Below are positions 37,871 through 44,657 of a stretch of 64,000 bases of DNA, in pieces; within the stretch, counting starts at the first letter, position 1; every line of letters starts with the position of its first letter. Position numbers and translations under genes: made by a program. Origin of the DNA: Chromatocurvus sp964613795 (GTDB lineage: Bacteria > Pseudomonadota > Gammaproteobacteria > Pseudomonadales > Halieaceae). The stretch lies in contig CAZTJR010000002.1 in NCBI GenBank assembly GCA_964613795.1, forward strand, positions 161,599 to 225,598, given 5' to 3'. The notes below the pieces were generated by a model that worked only from the letters and a program-made list of their open reading frames with translations, was not told the origin of the DNA and made no database searches.

Positions 37871-39325
37871 ATGGCGCATGTTGAATTTCTGGATGAAACC
37901 CTTCGTGACGGACAGCAAAGCCTATGGGGCATGCAGATGCGCGCGGGTATGGCACTGCCTGTAACGCCGACACTGGACCAAACTGGCTTCCGGGTCATCG
38001 ACCTGGCGGGCTCCTCGATGTTCGAGGTGCAGATTCGCGTTAACAGCGAAGACCCTTGGGAGAGCCTGGACCTGCTGACAGCGTCCATGCCGAACACGCC
38101 GATCCGCGGCGGCATGCGCGCGAACGCTTCGGTCACTTTCGGCGTTACGCCGGATGCCATGATGGATATGTGGATGCGCCAGCTTAACGTGCACGGATGT
38201 CGCTCGTTCTGGATTTATGACGTCCTGTTCAATATCGACAAGATGCACCGCCTGGCAAAAGTGGCGAAGGAGTTCGGGTCCGAGGTCGCGGGCTCCATCA
38301 TGTTTACTTCAAGTCCGGTTCACACCGATGAATACTACGCGGACAAGGCAGACAGGCTATCAGTCTGCCCGGACATCGACACGATTCTGCTGTACGACAC
38401 TGCAGGGGTGCTGGACAAGGAGCGGATGCAGACCCTGATACCCGCTATCCAGGCCAACGCACGCGGCAAGCCGATCGAGTTTCACTCTAACAACATCCTC
38501 GGCATGTCCGGGAAGGCCTACTGCGATGCGATAGAACTCGGCGTAAACATCCTGCATACAGCCAGCCGTCCTATGGCCAATGGTCCGTCCGTGCCCTCGA
38601 CCGAGATCATGACCCGCAATGTAGAACTGCTCGGCCACACGCACAACATCGATACATCTCTACTGCCCCCGGTGGCTGAGCATTTCGAGAAAGTCGGCAA
38701 GACTGCGGGATTTCTTGTGAACCAGTCGCATGAGTACGATGTCCTCTCGGCGAGCCACCAGATACCGGGCGGCATGATCGGTACGCTGCGCGCCCAGATG
38801 GCCAAGCACAACCTGAGCCACCGCATGGATGATGTACTCATGGAAACCGCGAAGGTGCGAGCGGAACTCGGTTACCCGGGCATGGCTACCCCCTTCTCAC
38901 AACTGGTGGGTATCCAGGCCGTACTCAACATGGTCAACGGCGAACGGTACAAGATCGTTCCCGACGAGGTCATTCAGTATGCTGCCGGTTTCTACGGCGA
39001 CCCGGTAGCACCGATCGACGAGAATATTTACGATAAGATCATGAGTTCGCCGCGAGCCAAGAAAGTTGTCGCGCAGCCACCACAGCAGCCGACCGAAAAG
39101 GAGCTGTACAAAGAATATGGCACCAACGATCCCGACGAACTGATCCTGCGCGCACTTATGCCCGAAGCCGACCTGAAGAAGATGCGCGCAGCGGGACCTG
39201 TGCGACGCGACTACCCAATGCTCTCCTCCCCCGAGCTGGCAGAGGTGGGTCGACTGATGAAGGTAGTGCAGGCGCCGCTGGTGCAGATCGAATCTCAGAA
39301 TCTCAGCGTAACCTTGAGGAAATAG
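37871..39325 (+). CDS. Divergent OadA/pyruvate-carboxylase-type carboxyltransferase with altered metal site
   Basis: 484 residues of the HMGL-like barrel used by PYC/OadA carboxyltransferases, without a biotinyl domain (supplied by the carrier two genes upstream). The opening FLDETLRDGQQSLWGMQM keeps the metal aspartate (D13). Aligned by eye to the OadA at 7816-9657, the carbamylated lysine K178 becomes Y175 (LLYDTAG), and the ligand H209 becomes N207 in FHSNNILG, while H205 stands at the first ligand position. Other parts align well (SEDPWESLDLL, PFSQLVGIQAVLNMVNGERYK, ELILRALMPE). The reaction is probably a carboxyl transfer onto a non-pyruvate acceptor, or one that needs a different metal. 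Confidence 0.9.
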   Translation: MAHVEFLDETLRDGQQSLWGMQMRAGMALPVTPTLDQTGFRVIDLAGSSMFEVQIRVNSEDPWESLDLLTASMPNTPIRGGMRANASVTFGVTPDAMMDMWMRQLNVHGCRSFWIYDVLFNIDKMHRLAKVAKEFGSEVAGSIMFTSSPVHTDEYYADKADRLSVCPDIDTILLYDTAGVLDKERMQTLIPAIQANARGKPIEFHSNNILGMSGKAYCDAIELGVNILHTASRPMANGPSVPSTEIMTRNVELLGHTHNIDTSLLPPVAEHFEKVGKTAGFLVNQSHEYDVLSASHQIPGGMIGTLRAQMAKHNLSHRMDDVLMETAKVRAELGYPGMATPFSQLVGIQAVLNMVNGERYKIVPDEVIQYAAGFYGDPVAPIDENIYDKIMSSPRAKKVVAQPPQQPTEKELYKEYGTNDPDELILRALMPEADLKKMRAAGPVRRDYPMLSSPELAEVGRLMKVVQAPLVQIESQNLSVTLRK

Positions 39326-39329
39326 CACT

Positions 39330-40520
39330 GTGGCTATCCGGCGTGCTGTTATCGTGGATATTCTTCGAACACCATTCGGACGTGGGCGGGAGTCCGGCTC
39401 GCTGGCGCACTGGCACCCCGTAGACCTGTATGCGAGGGTATTGGCAGGTATTGTCGAGCGCAACCAGCTGGATCCGGCTTTGATAGAGGATGTCATTACC
39501 GGCTGCGTCATACAGGTCGCTGAGCAGTCGGGGAATATCGGCAGACAGGCGGTCCTCGCCGCAGGCTTTCCGGAAACGGTGCCCGCAGTGACCCTGGATC
39601 GTAAGTGTGGCTCCGCACAGCAGGCCGTGGATTTTGCAGCCCAGGGAATCATCGCCGGAGCCTGTGATCTCGCTCTCGCCGGCGGTGTGGAAATGATGAG
39701 CTGCGTGCCCATGCGTGTAAACCGCATGGGAAAGGACAACATGGGCAGTGCGCATCACGCGCGCTACCCCAAGGGACTCGTGGGACAGGGCATTTCGGCA
39801 GAGCTGATCGCTGCCAGATGGGATATCGGCCGCGAAGAACAAGACCGTCTGGCACTGCGATCGCACCAGCTTGCGGCGGCGGCGGAAGACAGTGGCAGCA
39901 CGGCTCGGGACATCCTATCGTTGCCAGATCGCGAGGGATCGGCAAACGTGGAACGCGACGAGGGCCTCAGAAGAGACACGACACTCGAGAAGCTGTCAGC
40001 GCTGAAGCCTGCATTTGAGGATGCGGCAATGCAGGAAAGGTTCCCGGAGATCAACTGGTCCGTCAGCGCTGGCAACGCCAGCCAGGTTACGGACGGGGCA
40101 TGTGCGGTTCTTGTCGCAGAGGAAGCGACGGCAGTACGGCTCGGTCTCGTGCCCAGGGCGAGCGTCGAGGCCTTTGCGGTAAGCGGTGACGATCCACTGA
40201 TGATGCTGACGGGCGTCATCCCAGCCACGGAAAAACTGTTGCGCCGCGCACATCTCTCGATTGACGATATTGATGCCTTCGAGGTGAACGAGGCATTCGC
40301 GTCCGTCGTGCTCGCCTGGCAAAAACACTTCGGCGTTGACAAAGAGAGGATCAATCAGCTTGGTGGTGCAATTGCACTCGGACACCCCGTCGGCGCTTCC
40401 GGAGGCAGGTTGCTGGGTAACCTCGTGCGAACACTGGAGGAGAAAAACGCCAGCTACGGTCTGCAAACAATGTGTGAATCCGGGGGAATGGCCAACGCAA
40501 CCCTTTATCGACGGTTGTAG
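39330..40520 (+). CDS. Thiolase (acetyl-CoA acyltransferase type)
   Basis: 396 residues from a GTG start with GAGGA upstream, 4 bp after the carboxyltransferase. The nucleophile cysteine is in RKCGSAQQA near residue 92. EVNEAFASVVLAW and ALGHPVGASGGR lie near 320-355, and the second cysteine region reads CESGGMANATL rather than the usual CxGGGMG. It probably cleaves a 3-oxoacyl-CoA made by the operon. It is the last gene of the run, convergent with the GntR gene. Confidence 0.93.
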   Translation: MAIRRAVIVDILRTPFGRGRESGSLAHWHPVDLYARVLAGIVERNQLDPALIEDVITGCVIQVAEQSGNIGRQAVLAAGFPETVPAVTLDRKCGSAQQAVDFAAQGIIAGACDLALAGGVEMMSCVPMRVNRMGKDNMGSAHHARYPKGLVGQGISAELIAARWDIGREEQDRLALRSHQLAAAAEDSGSTARDILSLPDREGSANVERDEGLRRDTTLEKLSALKPAFEDAAMQERFPEINWSVSAGNASQVTDGACAVLVAEEATAVRLGLVPRASVEAFAVSGDDPLMMLTGVIPATEKLLRRAHLSIDDIDAFEVNEAFASVVLAWQKHFGVDKERINQLGGAIALGHPVGASGGRLLGNLVRTLEEKNASYGLQTMCESGGMANATLYRRL

Positions 40521-40535
40521 ACGAGCCGCGCTCGT
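40521..40535. terminator. Small hairpin between convergent thiolase and GntR genes
   Basis: ACGAGC, CGC, GCTCGT forms a perfect 6-bp stem directly after the thiolase stop. No T-run is present, so termination is only a possibility. Confidence 0.3.
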
Positions 40536-40559
40536 CATCGGCGTCAGAAGAACCGCTAC

Positions 40560-41297
40560 TCAGTGCTGAGTGGCTGCAGCGTAAGCGTCGTCAGGCAACG
40601 TGGTCAAGCTGAGTCGGCGCCGGCGCAAATGAGCTCTTGCGGTTCGCTCGGCTTTCTTGGGGTCCGCCTCAAGCACTGCCTCGGCGATCGCTCGCAACTC
40701 CTTGAGCTGGCTCTCATGCTGCTTGCGCGATACGAACGCCTGAAACTGCAGGCGTAAGAGGCTGATCTGCATGCGGGGCACCATGTGGTGCAGTTCCCGG
40801 TTGCCGCCGATATCATAGAGGGTATCGTAGAAGCGTCGGCGTTCATCGAGAAACTCGAGGGTTTCACCCTCCTCTCCTTCCCGCAATGCCGACCTGAATA
40901 CTTCGTGAAATCGCTGACGGTTATCGTTTTCGTTGATGTGACGCGCCGCAAGCTTCGCCGCGAGACCGGCAAGCACCTCAAGAACGCACATCATGTCACG
41001 CACTTCGTCCCGGGACTGGGCGCGGACAAAGGCACCCCGGTGCTTGTTCAGTACCAGAACACCTTCCCCGGCGAGCCGTTTGAAGGCCTCGCGGACGGGC
41101 CCTCTGCTCACCTTCAACTCGCGGGTGAGGTCAGCCTCTATCAATCGCTGGCCCGGCACATAGCGTCCTTTCTTAATACCGGAGAGTATCGCTTCCATGA
41201 CGCGTCGCGGCGAGCTGACAGAAGCTGCCGTATCCGACCCCGTCTCTCTCTTCATGCCCGAGGCGCTGTTCTTGCGTGATCTCGTGTCGTCTAGCAC
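40560..41297 (-). CDS. GntR-family transcriptional regulator with FCD domain, copy 1
   Basis: 245 residues from a GTG with GGAG at 8 bases; an ATG 14 codons in lacks a ribosome site. The winged helix is at about residues 28-95 (GRYVPGQRLIEADLTRELKVSRGPVREAFKRLAGEGVL broken by family spacing), followed by an all-helical FCD ligand domain. Ligand-site histidines common in metal-binding FCD proteins are mostly absent; only the last (AHLRR) is kept. It shares FY-TLYDIGGN and RLQ blocks with the regulator at 61643. It is the likely reader of TTGTnnnACAA sites, probably as a repressor relieved by an acyl-CoA or substrate. Confidence 0.93.
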   Translation of the reverse strand: MLDDTRSRKNSASGMKRETGSDTAASVSSPRRVMEAILSGIKKGRYVPGQRLIEADLTRELKVSRGPVREAFKRLAGEGVLVLNKHRGAFVRAQSRDEVRDMMCVLEVLAGLAAKLAARHINENDNRQRFHEVFRSALREGEEGETLEFLDERRRFYDTLYDIGGNRELHHMVPRMQISLLRLQFQAFVSRKQHESQLKELRAIAEAVLEADPKKAERTARAHLRRRRLSLTTLPDDAYAAATQH

Positions 41298-41457
41298 GTC
41301 AATGGCTCCATGGCTTCCGCCTCACGTGACAGCAGGCTGGCGCCCATTATTGACTGTCTTCAGATAGCGGCTGCTATATACCACACTCTGCCTGACCTGG
41401 CGACAATCCAAGGCCCAAAGTGGCCTCGGACAGCCGCACCGAGGCCGGGCGTCATGG

Positions 41458-42240
41458 CTATATACGTGCCGATGTGCCTCCATCAATCAGCATGATGGAC
41501 CCGTTGGTGTAAGTTGATTCATCGGACGCCAGATATACACAACCGTAGGCAACCTCGTCCGGTGTACCCGTGCGACGCATCGGACAGAAGCGGTCGGCAA
41601 CGACTTCGTCATCAAACATGGAGATATGCGTCGCGATCATGGGCGTGTCTATGAAACCCGGGCAGACACAATTAGCACGTATACCAGACATTGCATAAGC
41701 AGCGCATAGAGAGCGGGTAAGGTTGACCATCGCGCCCTTGGCCGTCGTGTAGGCGTGGGCGTCAGGATGGCCCTTGACACCCAGCACCGACGATATGTTG
41801 ATGATTGAGCCACTGCCCTGCTCCTGCATGTGCGGAATGACGAGTCTACACATGAAAAAGACGGAATCGAGATCAATGGCCATGACCTGCCGCCACAGTT
41901 CCGGGGTAGTATCGGTCACCGAGCCCATGGATCCTTTATTGTCTGTTTCCCAGGAATAGCCTACTCCGGCACCGTTCAGTAGGACGTCAACCCGACCGTA
42001 CTTGGCGATCGTCGCATCAACCAGCTTTTTTGCCCCCTCGGGGGTGGACAGGTCAGCCGCAACCACGATCCCCTCACCACGCTCTCGCGTGACGCTGGCA
42101 AGGGTTTCATCAAGGTTGCTCTGCGTTCTGGAGCAACCGACAACTTTCGCCCCCTCGCGTGCGAAAAGTTCCATACACGCGCGACCTATGCCTGAACCCG
42201 CACCTGTAACGATTGCCACTTTATCCTGTAAACGTCCCAT
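41458..42240 (-). CDS. SDR-family oxidoreductase, copy 1
   Basis: 260 residues; the ATG at 42240 has AAGGAG at 7 bases. NAD(P)-binding VTGAGSGIG is near residue 12, LNGAGVGYSW near 90, the catalytic serine in NISSVLG and YTTAK (Y-x3-K) near 160, and the C-terminal CVYLASDES and LIDGG. It probably oxidises a secondary alcohol or 3-hydroxyacyl group. It is a clear paralogue of the SDR at 47120: both carry the unusual AGVGYSWE block. It is divergent from the zinc alcohol dehydrogenase. Confidence 0.93.
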   Translation of the reverse strand: MGRLQDKVAIVTGAGSGIGRACMELFAREGAKVVGCSRTQSNLDETLASVTRERGEGIVVAADLSTPEGAKKLVDATIAKYGRVDVLLNGAGVGYSWETDNKGSMGSVTDTTPELWRQVMAIDLDSVFFMCRLVIPHMQEQGSGSIINISSVLGVKGHPDAHAYTTAKGAMVNLTRSLCAAYAMSGIRANCVCPGFIDTPMIATHISMFDDEVVADRFCPMRRTGTPDEVAYGCVYLASDESTYTNGSIMLIDGGTSARI

Positions 42241-42280
42241 ATCATCTCCTTTGTGCATTTATTATAGACATCGACGAGTA

Positions 42281-42291
42281 CCGTTTTACAA
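42281..42291. promoter_or_regulatory. Weak GntR-type operator candidate CCGTTTTACAA
   Basis: Keeps GTnnnACAA but has two mismatches in the left arm. It lies 41 bp upstream of the SDR start. It is listed only because other promoters in the region carry clearer copies. Confidence 0.25.
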
Positions 42292-42311
42292 CGTCGAGCC
42301 CTTCGTAAAGT

Positions 42312-42327
42312 AGGACAATCCTGTCCT
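42312..42327. promoter_or_regulatory. Perfect inverted repeat AGGACA-ATCC-TGTCCT
   Basis: 6-bp arms with a 4-bp spacer, located 72 bp upstream of the SDR start and 160 bp upstream of the zinc dehydrogenase. It is not the TTGTnnnACAA type; a further TTTGTCC follows at 42340-42346. The cognate regulator is unknown. Confidence 0.45.
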
Positions 42328-42421
42328 ATATTTATAAATTTGTCCAGACGTCATGCGATCAAAAACCGGGTAGCATCCGGCTTTCCCGTAATCGACAATC
42401 ATTTTGGTAGTGCAATATCGT

Positions 42422-42434
42422 AGGTCATTGACCT
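42422..42434. promoter_or_regulatory. Perfect inverted repeat AGGTCA-T-TGACCT
   Basis: 6-bp arms around a single base, 53 bp upstream of the zinc alcohol dehydrogenase ATG. It is suitably placed as an operator for that gene. The regulator is unknown. Confidence 0.45.
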
Positions 42435-42486
42435 GAGCAACGCGGCGACCTAGCATGAAGGTAAAGTCGAATAAGAGGGCTACACC

Positions 42487-43545
42487 ATGCCTACAATGAA
42501 AGCAGCTGTCCTGCATGCAGCAAACGATATAGCGATCGAGGACGTTCCCGTGCCAGAGGTCGGTCGCGGTGACGTGCTCATCAAAGTCAGGCTTTGCGGT
42601 ATCTGCGGTTCTGATATTCACAGCTTCACCACCGGCATGTTTGTCGAGCCCGGACAAATCATGGGGCACGAGTTCTCCGGTGTTGTCCATGAGGTAGGCG
42701 GTGACGTCCAGGGCCTGCGGCCCGGCGACAGGGTAACTGGATTTTCCGCCGGCGTGTGCGGTGCGTGTGACGCCTGCCAGCGTGGCGAGCCGCTGCTATG
42801 CGCGGCGCTGTTCCAGAATTCGACGGGCTATGGTCGCCCCGGTGCGTTTGCGGAATACGTCAAGATCGAGAACGCAGTGCTCGGCGAATCCATCCACAAA
42901 CTCGATGACACAATGGATAATGTCACGGCCGCGATGATCGAGCCCGTGTCCATCGGCGTCAGCGCCGTGGCTCAGGCGAAGGTCGGTCCCGGAGATCGGG
43001 TGGTGGTACTGGGTGCCGGCATGATCGGCAACGCCTGTTTGCAGGCGGCCAGGGCCGCCGGTGCCGCCGAGGTGATCGTTGTGGAGGTCTCCGATACCCG
43101 CCTCAGGCTGGCAAAGGAATGCGGCGCGGACGATGTCTTTGACGCCAGGACCGGTGATGCCCTGCAGTGGGTCATGCACAAGTTTGGCGAAGCGCCCTAT
43201 CACTACCACGTCGGCGGTAATGCGGATGTGGTGCTGGAGGCTGCGGGGCATCCCACGACCATCAAGCAGGCATTCGAAATGGTGCGCCCCGGAGGACGCA
43301 TCTGCTTTGTCGGATTGCCCGAGGGCGAGGTACCACTCGATACCACCAAGATCGTACACAAGATGCCCTACATTGTCGGCTCCCTGGGCGGCGATTTTGT
43401 CGCTGCGATAGACGCACTCAACGCCGGCAGCATTCGCCCCGACGCCCTGGTCACGCATCGCTTTCCGCTGGACGACATCGCCAGCGCCTTTCAACAGCAG
43501 CTAAAGGCCGATGAAACCGTAAAAGTCATGATCGAGATCGGCTGA
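42487..43545 (+). CDS. Zinc-dependent alcohol dehydrogenase (MDR family)
   Basis: 352 residues. Catalytic zinc ligands are in GICGSDIHS (Cys near 39) and MGHEFSG (His near 62). The structural zinc is held by the four cysteines of GVCGACDACQRGEPLLC (C-x2-C-x2-C-x7-C). The Rossmann glycines are in VVLGAGMIGN near 175. It probably oxidises an alcohol or polyol-like substrate with NAD. It is followed 30 bp later by a zinc-free MDR enzyme in the same direction. The upstream gap holds two unrelated perfect palindromes. Confidence 0.93.
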   Translation: MPTMKAAVLHAANDIAIEDVPVPEVGRGDVLIKVRLCGICGSDIHSFTTGMFVEPGQIMGHEFSGVVHEVGGDVQGLRPGDRVTGFSAGVCGACDACQRGEPLLCAALFQNSTGYGRPGAFAEYVKIENAVLGESIHKLDDTMDNVTAAMIEPVSIGVSAVAQAKVGPGDRVVVLGAGMIGNACLQAARAAGAAEVIVVEVSDTRLRLAKECGADDVFDARTGDALQWVMHKFGEAPYHYHVGGNADVVLEAAGHPTTIKQAFEMVRPGGRICFVGLPEGEVPLDTTKIVHKMPYIVGSLGGDFVAAIDALNAGSIRPDALVTHRFPLDDIASAFQQQLKADETVKVMIEIG

Positions 43546-43575
43546 AGCCACACTCATCAACGCCGGAGATCGACG

Positions 43576-44595
43576 ATGAGAAACGTTAACCGTCAATGGC
43601 GACTGGCTCGACGCCCCAGTGGCAACGCAGTACCGCAAGATTTCGAGTATGTAGAAGCCAACTATACAATGGCGCCCCCGGGAGACGGTGAGATCGTCGT
43701 CAATAACCGCGCATTCCTCTGCGCGCCAACCATCCGCAACTGGATGGATCCTCCCGGCAATTGCCTTTACCCCTCAATTAACCTGGGAGAGGTGATCATG
43801 GGACCCGCATCCGGCGTTGTGGTGGCATCCGGACATCCATCATTCTGCCGGGGCGACCGTGTGGCAACGATCAGCACCTGGCAGGATTACTCGACAATCC
43901 GGCCCGAGGAGAGCATGACCCGTGTCCTGCCTGACGGGCACGACTTCATAGAGGCGGTGGGGGTATTTGGCCTCAACTCGCTGACAGGCTATTTTGGCAT
44001 CCGCGAGATCGGCGCAATACAGCCAGGCGACCAGGTGCTTGTGTCAGGCGCCGCTGGCTCGGCAGGCTCGGTGGCGGCGCAGGTGGCGAGGCTGGGTGGC
44101 TGTCGTGTGGTTGGCATAGCGGGTGGAACGGAGAAATGCCGCTGGTTGCGACAGGATTGTGGTCTCGATGCGGTGATCGACTACAAGTCCGAGGACGTTC
44201 GCGCTCGCATCAGCGAATTGTTCCCCGATGGCATTAACGTATTCTTTGACAATGTCGGCGGAGACATCCTGCAGGCCGCCGTGGACAACATGGCAGAGTT
44301 TGGCCGCATCGTGCTCTGCGGCCAGATTGCGAGCTACAATGACGAGATCGCTCCGGAAGGGCCCCGCAACATGATGCGCCTTATTTACGGCGGAATTCGC
44401 ATGCAAGGTTTTCTGGTCGGTCACTTTGCTGACCAGTTTGACGCAGCATTGCGTCACCTCACAGAGTGGGAGCGCAGCGGCCAACTGGCACATCGGGAAG
44501 ATGTCCGCTCAGGCTTTGCTTCCATCCCGTCGATCTTCAATTCACTGTTCGACGGCAGTAATGCCGGTACGCTGATAGTTGATATCGACGACTGA
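43576..44595 (+). CDS. Zinc-free MDR oxidoreductase (NADP-dependent, leukotriene B4 dehydrogenase-like)
   Basis: 339 residues; GGAG lies 7 bases before the ATG. It lacks the zinc ligands of the preceding dehydrogenase. The opening NRQWRLARRPSGN and the block LNSLTGYFGIREIG, then VSGAAGSAGSVAAQVARLGG and VIDYKSEDV, match the PTGR/CurA-like enoyl or alkenal reductase group (NADPH-dependent double-bond reduction). FFDNVGGDILQAAVD is near 215. It is probably cotranscribed with the zinc dehydrogenase. The substrate is unknown; a conjugated ketone is plausible. Confidence 0.92.
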   Translation: MRNVNRQWRLARRPSGNAVPQDFEYVEANYTMAPPGDGEIVVNNRAFLCAPTIRNWMDPPGNCLYPSINLGEVIMGPASGVVVASGHPSFCRGDRVATISTWQDYSTIRPEESMTRVLPDGHDFIEAVGVFGLNSLTGYFGIREIGAIQPGDQVLVSGAAGSAGSVAAQVARLGGCRVVGIAGGTEKCRWLRQDCGLDAVIDYKSEDVRARISELFPDGINVFFDNVGGDILQAAVDNMAEFGRIVLCGQIASYNDEIAPEGPRNMMRLIYGGIRMQGFLVGHFADQFDAALRHLTEWERSGQLAHREDVRSGFASIPSIFNSLFDGSNAGTLIVDIDD

Positions 44596-44606
44596 TCTCA
44601 TCCGTA

Positions 44607-44633
44607 CTGCCGCGGCAGAGGATGCCGCGGCAG
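44607..44633. terminator. Strong hairpin between convergent MDR and TonB receptor genes
   Basis: CTGCCGCGGCA and TGCCGCGGCAG give an uninterrupted 11-bp stem with a 5-base loop, in the 62-bp gap between two convergent genes. No clear T-run is present on either strand. It probably limits read-through in both directions. Confidence 0.55.
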
Positions 44634-44657
44634 GCAGAGCTTACCCTGCGAGAGGCA

